Assembly (NCBI GenBank): GCA_039683515.1
Contig: JBDKRG010000060.1
Location: 1-19,645 of the forward strand
DNA: 19,645 bases
From: JAJFUE01 sp039683515
Lineage (GTDB): Bacteria; Sumerlaeota; Sumerlaeia; MVZB01
Reading direction: 5' to 3'
In this document: piece by piece, positions 15,435 to 19,645 of the stretch
Position numbering within the stretch: the stretch's first letter is position 1
How the letters are laid out: the number at the start of each line of letters is the position of its first letter
Notes under the pieces: model-generated
Database searches by the model: none
What the model was told of the DNA's origin: nothing
What the model saw: the letters and a program-made list of their open reading frames with translations, nothing else
Program-made: the position numbers and the translations under genes

Positions 15435-16524
15435 CGGCCTGGGCCGCTTTGCGGGAGCGGGCGTCGGCCTCGGCGGCCGCCTTGCGGATCTCGCGGAACA
15501 GCGCCTTGAGCGAGCCGATCACGTCGTCGACGCTGATTTGAGTCATGCAGCGGTGGTCGATCGGGCATTCGCGCAGCATGCACGGGGCGCAGTCGAGCCC
15601 TTCCTTGCGGATGATCTTGGCGCGCCTGGAGAACGGGTAGGTGCAGTCCCACTCGGTCGGCCCGAAGATCCCGAGCGTCGGCACGCCGAGCGCCGCCCCG
15701 ATGTGCATCGCCCCGGAGTCGTTGCAGATCAGCGCCGCCAGCCGGTCGATCATGGCGATCGCCTGGCCGAGCGACAGCTCCCCGCACAGGTTGTGGACCT
15801 TGGCCTTGGCGTTGGCCGCGACCTGCTCGAGCACGGCCATCTCGGGCGTTCCGCCAAGCAGGACGATTTCGGTCCCCTGTTCGCCGGCGAGCCGGTCGGC
15901 GAGCTCGGCGAAGCGTTCGGCCGGCCAGCGCTTGGCGTCGGAGTTGATCGACCCGGGCGCCAGCCCGATCATCGGCCGGCCGCGGTCGAGCCCACGCTGC
16001 CGCATGAGCGCCGCGATCTCCTCGCGCTCGATGTCGCCCGGCGTCAGGACGAGCCGGTTGTCGTTGCCGGGCTGGCCGCAGAATTCTTCGATGAGCCCCA
16101 GGTAATAGAACACCTGGTGCAGGCGCAGGTTGTTGGGCTTGACCGCGATCGCCCCGTTGAGCAGCATCCCCCGCCCCGCGATGTCGTAGCCGATGCGCCA
16201 CTTGCACCCGCCCATCTTGAGCAGCAGCGCCGACCGGTAGGAGTTGGGCAGCGCGATCCCGACGTCGAACCGCCCCTTGCGCACCATCCCGACCGCCTTC
16301 ATGAACGCCTTGGTGGACTCGGCCTCGTCGTGGATCCACAGGTCGTTGATGTCGGGGTTGTTCGCGAAGATCGGCGCCACCCACGGCCGCACCATCAGCG
16401 TGATGACCGCGTTGGGGTGCGTGCGGCGCAGGTGCGCCAGCGCCGGCGTCGAAATAATGGCGTCGCCGACCCAGTTGAGGCCTTTGACGAAGATCCGTCC
16501 GGGGGTGGTGTCGGGTTTTTTCAT
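15421..16524 (-). CDS. waaF: ADP-heptose:LPS heptosyltransferase (GT9, heptosyltransferase II type)
   Basis: 367 aa. Transfers L-glycero-D-manno-heptose from ADP-heptose to the lipid A inner core at the cytoplasmic face of the inner membrane. Seen: KGLNWVGDAIISTPAL (14-29), the acceptor-side motif of the family; WRIGYD (109-114); donor-side IGLAPGSINSDAKRWPAERF (186-205); ICNDSGAMHIGAALGVPTLG (266-285) followed by IFGPT; and CAPCMLRECPIDHRCM (312-327), the Cys-rich C-terminal segment commonly seen in heptosyltransferase II. Length is normal (about 350). The ATG overlaps the GT2 stop as ATGA, and the stop overlaps the GT4 start, so the three genes form one translationally coupled operon. WaaF rather than WaaC or WaaQ is my reading of the motifs; other GT9 members are the main alternative. 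Confidence 0.92.
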   Translation of the reverse strand: MKKPDTTPGRIFVKGLNWVGDAIISTPALAHLRRTHPNAVITLMVRPWVAPIFANNPDINDLWIHDEAESTKAFMKAVGMVRKGRFDVGIALPNSYRSALLLKMGGCKWRIGYDIAGRGMLLNGAIAVKPNNLRLHQVFYYLGLIEEFCGQPGNDNRLVLTPGDIEREEIAALMRQRGLDRGRPMIGLAPGSINSDAKRWPAERFAELADRLAGEQGTEIVLLGGTPEMAVLEQVAANAKAKVHNLCGELSLGQAIAMIDRLAALICNDSGAMHIGAALGVPTLGIFGPTEWDCTYPFSRRAKIIRKEGLDCAPCMLRECPIDHRCMTQISVDDVIGSLKALFREIRKAAAEADARSRKAAQADADY

Positions 16525-17318
16525 CGGCGGTTGCGGCCGTTTTCTTTTTCGGCGAGCTGCCGCTCGAGCAGCTTGGCGTATTTCATGAACACACTATATG
16601 ACGCCAGCGAGCAGACGACCAGCCCGATTCGGCCGTCGAGGAACCCGCGCTTGAGCACGTACTGCTTCAAAAACCGTCCCGCCGGCCGCAGCGCCAGGTG
16701 CGAAAACCCGACGCGCCGCGTGCGCCGGGCGCGGTCGCCGGCCGCCCACGTCGTGTAGCGGTCGAACTTGCGCATGTATTGCGCGAACGAAACGAACGTG
16801 TAATGCAGCAGCTTGCCGCGCAGCCGCCCGACCCGCCCGCTGGCGATTTCGACGTCGGCGTGGACTTCTCGGTCCTGGTATTTTCCCGCCTCGCTGCGGA
16901 ACAGGCGCAGGCACGAGTCGTTCTGCCAGCCGCAGTAGCGCACGCGCTGGCCGAGGAAGTGGTTGAGCCGGCCGATCCGGTAGCCGTCCTGGACCGACGC
17001 GTCGCCGCGGCCGTCGGCCTCGAGCACGGCGAGGATCTCGTCGCGCAGCTCCGGGGTGACGCGCTCGTCGGCGTCGACGATCAGCACCCAGCCGGTCGTG
17101 ACCTGCGGCAGCGCCCAGTTCTTCTGCGTCGCCGAGTTGACGTATTCGTGCTGGACGACGCGCGCCCCGGCGGCCTTCGCGATTTCAACCGTCTGGTCGG
17201 CGCTGAACGAGTCGACGACGAAGACCTCGTCCGCCCACGCCACCGACGCCAGAACGTCGGCCATGTTGGCCTGTTCGTTGAAACTTGGGATCAGGGCTGT
17301 TACTGTGGAGCGTGCCAT
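16521..17318 (-). CDS. Glycosyltransferase family 2, WaaE/KdtX-like LPS core glycosyltransferase
   Basis: 265 aa from ATG 17318, with AAGG (17327-17330) 8 bases upstream; a TTG at 17336 would add six residues and lacks a site. Seen: GT-A fold start VTALIPSFNEQANM (6-19), VDSFSADQT (35-43), NSATQKNWAL (61-70), the metal-binding DAD (82-84) in VLIVDADERV, then DGYRIGRLNHFLGQRVRYCG and CLRLFRSEAGKYQDREVH, typical of the WaaE/KdtX group that adds a hexose to the inner-core heptose. The C-terminus is basic and amphipathic (RPAGRFLKQYVLKRGFLDGR), suggesting membrane association. It is first in the operon with waaF (ATGA overlap) and GT4. The donor sugar (glucose in characterised WaaE) is not determinable here. 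Confidence 0.9.
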   Translation of the reverse strand: MARSTVTALIPSFNEQANMADVLASVAWADEVFVVDSFSADQTVEIAKAAGARVVQHEYVNSATQKNWALPQVTTGWVLIVDADERVTPELRDEILAVLEADGRGDASVQDGYRIGRLNHFLGQRVRYCGWQNDSCLRLFRSEAGKYQDREVHADVEIASGRVGRLRGKLLHYTFVSFAQYMRKFDRYTTWAAGDRARRTRRVGFSHLALRPAGRFLKQYVLKRGFLDGRIGLVVCSLASYSVFMKYAKLLERQLAEKENGRNRR

Positions 17319-17393
17319 CGCGCAAACCTTGCCCAAATCGTAGCAAGGCCCGAAGGCGCGGGCAACCCTAAGTAACCCGGAATCATGCAGTAG

Positions 17394-17411
17394 CCCGAGC
17401 GTAAGCGAGGG
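17394..17411 (+). promoter_or_regulatory. Small hairpin containing the yggS ribosome binding site
   Basis: CCC-GA-GC-GTAA-GC-GA-GGG: outer CCC/GGG and inner GC/GC pairs flank opposed GA steps (potential sheared G-A pairs) and a GNRA-type GTAA loop. The right arm GAGGG (17407-17411) is the only plausible Shine-Dalgarno for yggS, 8 bases before its ATG. Folding would hide the site. The phrase also resembles dispersed intergenic repeats of some environmental bacteria; that is memory and not verified. Confidence 0.4.
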
Positions 17412-17419
17412 ATTCGAGT

Positions 17420-18121
17420 ATGTCCGACACCGTTTCCAACATCGCCGCCAGCCTGGCCGCCGTCCGCGCGCGGATCGAGGCCGCCGCCGCCCGCGCCGGG
17501 CGCGACCCGCGCGAGGTGACGCTCGTCGCGATCAGCAAGACCAACCCCGCCGAGGCCGTCCGCGAGGCCATGGCCGCCGGCCAGCTCGTCTTCGGCGAGA
17601 ACCGCATCCAGGAGGCCCTCCCCAAGATCGAGGCGGTCGGCGGCGCGGCGCGCTGGCATTTGGTCGGCCACCTGCAAAGCAACAAGGCCCGCCAGGCGGT
17701 CGGCCGGTTCGAGCTGATCCACTCGGTCGATTCGGTGGGCCTCATCCATGAATTGAACGAACGCGCCGCCGCCGCGGGCCTCGTCCAGAAAATCCTTCTC
17801 CAGATCAACGTCTCGGGCGAGGCCAGCAAGTTCGGCGCGCCGCCGGAGGCGCTCGGCGAGCTGCTCGGCGCGGTCGCCTGCGCGCCGCACCTGGCCGCCG
17901 AGGGCTTGATGACGATCCCCCCCTTCACCGACGACCCCGAGACCTCGCGCCCGCATTTCATCCGGCTGCGCGGGCTGCTGGATGCAATCCCCGCGAATGC
18001 CCCGCTCACCGCGCGGCACCTCTCCATGGGCATGAGCGACGATTTCGAAGTGGCCATCGAAGAAGGCGCGACCCTCGTCCGCGTCGGCACCGCCATCTTC
18101 GGCGCACGGAACTACCAGTAG
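17420..18121 (+). CDS. yggS: Pyridoxal-phosphate homeostasis protein, YggS/PLPBP family
   Basis: 233 aa, cytoplasmic. Family members bind PLP on a TIM-barrel like the N-terminal domain of alanine racemase but have no known enzyme activity; they buffer PLP and affect amino-acid balance. Seen: VTLVAISKTNPAE with the PLP lysine K40, VFGENRIQEALPKI (57-70), RWHLVGHLQSNKA (78-90), INVSGEASKFG, LMTIPPF, and SMGMSDDFEVAIEEG followed by TLVRVGTAIFG, which holds the phosphate. Length is normal. Start ATG 17420 follows GAGGG by 8 bases. It is divergent from the LPS operon with 101 bases between the start codons and convergent with the next gene, so it is probably monocistronic. Confidence 0.97.
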   Translation: MSDTVSNIAASLAAVRARIEAAAARAGRDPREVTLVAISKTNPAEAVREAMAAGQLVFGENRIQEALPKIEAVGGAARWHLVGHLQSNKARQAVGRFELIHSVDSVGLIHELNERAAAAGLVQKILLQINVSGEASKFGAPPEALGELLGAVACAPHLAAEGLMTIPPFTDDPETSRPHFIRLRGLLDAIPANAPLTARHLSMGMSDDFEVAIEEGATLVRVGTAIFGARNYQ

Positions 18122-18145
18122 GCCGCCGTCGCCGACGTCGGCCTA
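18119..18145. terminator. Bidirectional palindrome between convergent genes, stop codons at both ends
   Basis: TAGGCCG at 18119-18125 pairs with CGGCCTA at 18139-18145, and the stem extends inward past one mismatch toward CGTCG/CGACG. The TAG of yggS is the left end and the TAG of the minus-strand gene is the right end. No T-run follows on either side, so it is probably a stem that halts or protects both transcripts rather than a classical intrinsic terminator. Confidence 0.5.
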
Positions 18146-19375
18146 TTGCTGCTCCGCTGGGATTTCGACGATGAGGAGCGGGCGGCTTGTGGAGCGCATC
18201 GATTGGATGGCGTCGCGCGCGCTCTCGTCGGTGATTTGGGCGGCGATCTTTTCGGCTTGCTCGCGGTAGAACGACGGGTTGCGCCCCTGCTTTTCGAGGC
18301 ACATCGCCGAGTTCCACGCGCACAGCGCGAAGCAGGCTTTGACCTTGTCCGACGGCTCCGGGATGAGCTTGAAGAAATCGGTCGCCCCCTTGCCGAACCG
18401 GCTGCCGTTGAACACCAGCACCGTCAGGTTCAAGAAATTCTGGTACATCTCGCCGGCCGGCGGGACGCGGCGGTCCTCGGGCCTGATCATCAGCGAGGCG
18501 ATGAAGCCGGTGCCGAAGCGGCGCGCCATCGGGCCCTGGTCGATGACGTGCGTCAGCATGATGGCCGCGTGGTTGTAGGCCAGGATGCCGCGCAGCTCGT
18601 AAAGCCGGACCATGTCGCCCGAGCCGTCGTCGTAGCGGAGGAACATGCTGTCGAGCGCGTTGATGGCGCGGATGATATCGCGGTCGGCCTCGTCGAGCGG
18701 GGTGAGACCGATGTCGGCGGGCGCGGCCAGCGCCAGCGGGCCGTCGCCGGCGCGGTGGACGGTCAGGCCGAGCTGGTTCAAGGCCCCGGTCAGCAGGTTG
18801 ATCGCGGCGGTCCCCTCCTGGCGCATCGCGAGCTGGCGCACCGGCACCGTGCGGACCTGCTCGTTCCAGCGCTGGTAGTCGGCCATGAGCGGCGCCGGGA
18901 TGAGCTTGTTGGCGTGGAGGTAATGGAAGAACTCGATCGTTTCGTTCCACGCGCTGAGCGTCCCCTCGCTCAGGACGATGTTGCTCGTTTCGAAGCCGGT
19001 GCGGATGATCGCGGCCTTGTATTCGGTCAGGTTCAGGCCCGTGTCGGCTTCGATCTGGCCGAGCATCGACATGCACTGGCGGGCGATCCGGAACGAGTCG
19101 GTGGAAACCTCGATGGCCTTGGGGCTGAGATGGTTTTTGCCGTTCAGGGCGAGGGCCTCGATGAAAACCCGGCGGGCGTGGTTGACGTAGCCGAACGTCA
19201 GCCAGTTGCCGCTGGCGAACGAGTCGCGGATCCCGTCGTACGCGAGGCGCGGGCTTTTCGGGATGTCGGCGATCGCCTTGTCGAGCGCGCGATCGAGCCG
19301 GATTCGGGTGACGATCGAGGCCGTGCCGAACAGGCCGACCGCAATGAGAAGGATGATCAGGATGATGCGCCGCAT
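18143..19375 (-). CDS. Membrane-anchored protein of unknown function
   Basis: 410 aa from ATG 19375; the frame stays open to 19522 but the added residues precede the membrane segment and lack a start signal. Seen: an N-terminal anchor MRRIILIILLIAVGLFGTAS, then a largely helical soluble domain of about 385 residues presumably in the periplasm. That domain includes YDGIRDSFASGNWLTFGYVN, ALDSMFLRYDDGSGDMVRLYE and KVKACFALCAWNSAMCLEKQG, the last resembling helical-repeat packing. No catalytic motif or family is recognised. There is no clear Shine-Dalgarno site (TCTCCT directly precedes the ATG), which is unusual among the genes here. It is convergent with yggS with 21 bases between stops. Normal high-GC codon use argues it is a resident gene. 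Confidence 0.85.
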   Translation of the reverse strand: MRRIILIILLIAVGLFGTASIVTRIRLDRALDKAIADIPKSPRLAYDGIRDSFASGNWLTFGYVNHARRVFIEALALNGKNHLSPKAIEVSTDSFRIARQCMSMLGQIEADTGLNLTEYKAAIIRTGFETSNIVLSEGTLSAWNETIEFFHYLHANKLIPAPLMADYQRWNEQVRTVPVRQLAMRQEGTAAINLLTGALNQLGLTVHRAGDGPLALAAPADIGLTPLDEADRDIIRAINALDSMFLRYDDGSGDMVRLYELRGILAYNHAAIMLTHVIDQGPMARRFGTGFIASLMIRPEDRRVPPAGEMYQNFLNLTVLVFNGSRFGKGATDFFKLIPEPSDKVKACFALCAWNSAMCLEKQGRNPSFYREQAEKIAAQITDESARDAIQSMRSTSRPLLIVEIPAEQQ

Positions 19376-19645
19376 AGGAGACAGATTGGAACAGGAAGGC
19401 GAGATAATCAAGGAATCGATTGGGGGGATGGGCGGGAGATTTTTCGATTTACGGTCAAGGTTTACCCAGCCTGAAGTCCTGAACCAAGCCGCACCCAGCC
19501 ACGCATCCCCCCCATTTCCCAAAGATTAGTTTCCCGCAAGTGTCATAAGGGCCCGTAAGGGAATACCCAAATCCAAATCTTCCATGTTACGCTTTCTCTC
19601 GCCAGGCAAGAACCGCCCGGCCAGGATTTCTGAACTCGAAACTCG
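19376..19645. other. Right-edge region without a supported gene
   Basis: Upstream of the minus-strand membrane-anchored gene. It contains G- and C-runs (G7 at about 19421-19427, C7 at about 19507-19513), a TAAGGGCCCGTAAGGG phrase (19547-19562), and no convincing promoter or ribosome binding site. An ATG at 19584 opens a plus-strand frame to the window edge but has no ribosome binding site. Confidence 0.5.

Noticed and set aside
15347..16384. 345-codon minus-strand frame within the heptosyltransferase gene
   Set aside because: Out-of-frame shadow; the overlapping frame has all GT9 motifs.
19584..19645. Plus-strand ATG frame running off the right edge
   Set aside because: Only about 20 codons visible, no ribosome binding site, no recognisable motif.

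Overview
The window comes from a high-GC Gram-negative bacterium. It carries an LPS/lipooligosaccharide core gene cluster (ADP-heptose:LPS heptosyltransferase, a WaaE/KdtX-like GT2, a GT4), Sec signal peptides, and Shine-Dalgarno sites of the GGAG/AAGG type. The secreted beta-helix proteins and the NIGxxGNTxEASKS-type motif resemble those of environmental PVC-type or neighbouring phyla (Planctomycetota, Lentisphaerota, Sumerlaeota, Hydrogenedentota). I cannot fix the phylum from sequence alone.

Left half (1-9841, minus strand): a tandem family of five paralogous secreted proteins, four complete (731-807 aa) and one cut by the left edge. Each has a signal peptide, a right-handed parallel beta-helix of about 500 residues, and a C-terminal domain beginning DNRL. 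That last domain matches my recollection of the 'disaggregatase-related repeat' (DNRLRE/CBM96-like) of Methanosarcina. Each protein ends in a short tail of the form W-x-[LV]-Y-x. Three of the genes share an upstream module (TTGCSG, 18-19 bp, TACART). In one of them this module abuts a 12-base homopolymer and a duplicated TTACAAT box, suggesting phase-variable expression. The set looks like a recently expanded surface or secreted polysaccharide-interacting system and is the most interesting content of the window.

Middle (9842-13960): divergently from the family lies ahcY (S-adenosylhomocysteine hydrolase) with a good sigma70-type promoter and a perfect 9-bp hairpin in its leader. It is followed by a lower-GC islet: a REP-associated tyrosine transposase (RAYT) surrounded by its REP palindromes, and a four-TM protein of unknown function. 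REP copies lie inside the RAYT reading frame at both ends, including a 63-bp (21-codon) tandem repeat. From 13552 to 14315 there is little recognisable coding sequence: degenerate repeats, a possible frameshifted gene remnant and one doubtful 60-codon ORF.

Right part (14316-19645): a tightly overlapping minus-strand operon (GT2, heptosyltransferase waaF-like, GT4) for the lipooligosaccharide core. Divergent from it is a yggS-type PLP homeostasis gene whose ribosome binding site lies in one arm of a small GTAA-capped hairpin. Convergent to yggS is a gene for a membrane-anchored protein of unknown function; the two stop codons form the two ends of a shared 27-bp palindrome. No tRNA, rRNA or CRISPR array was seen.
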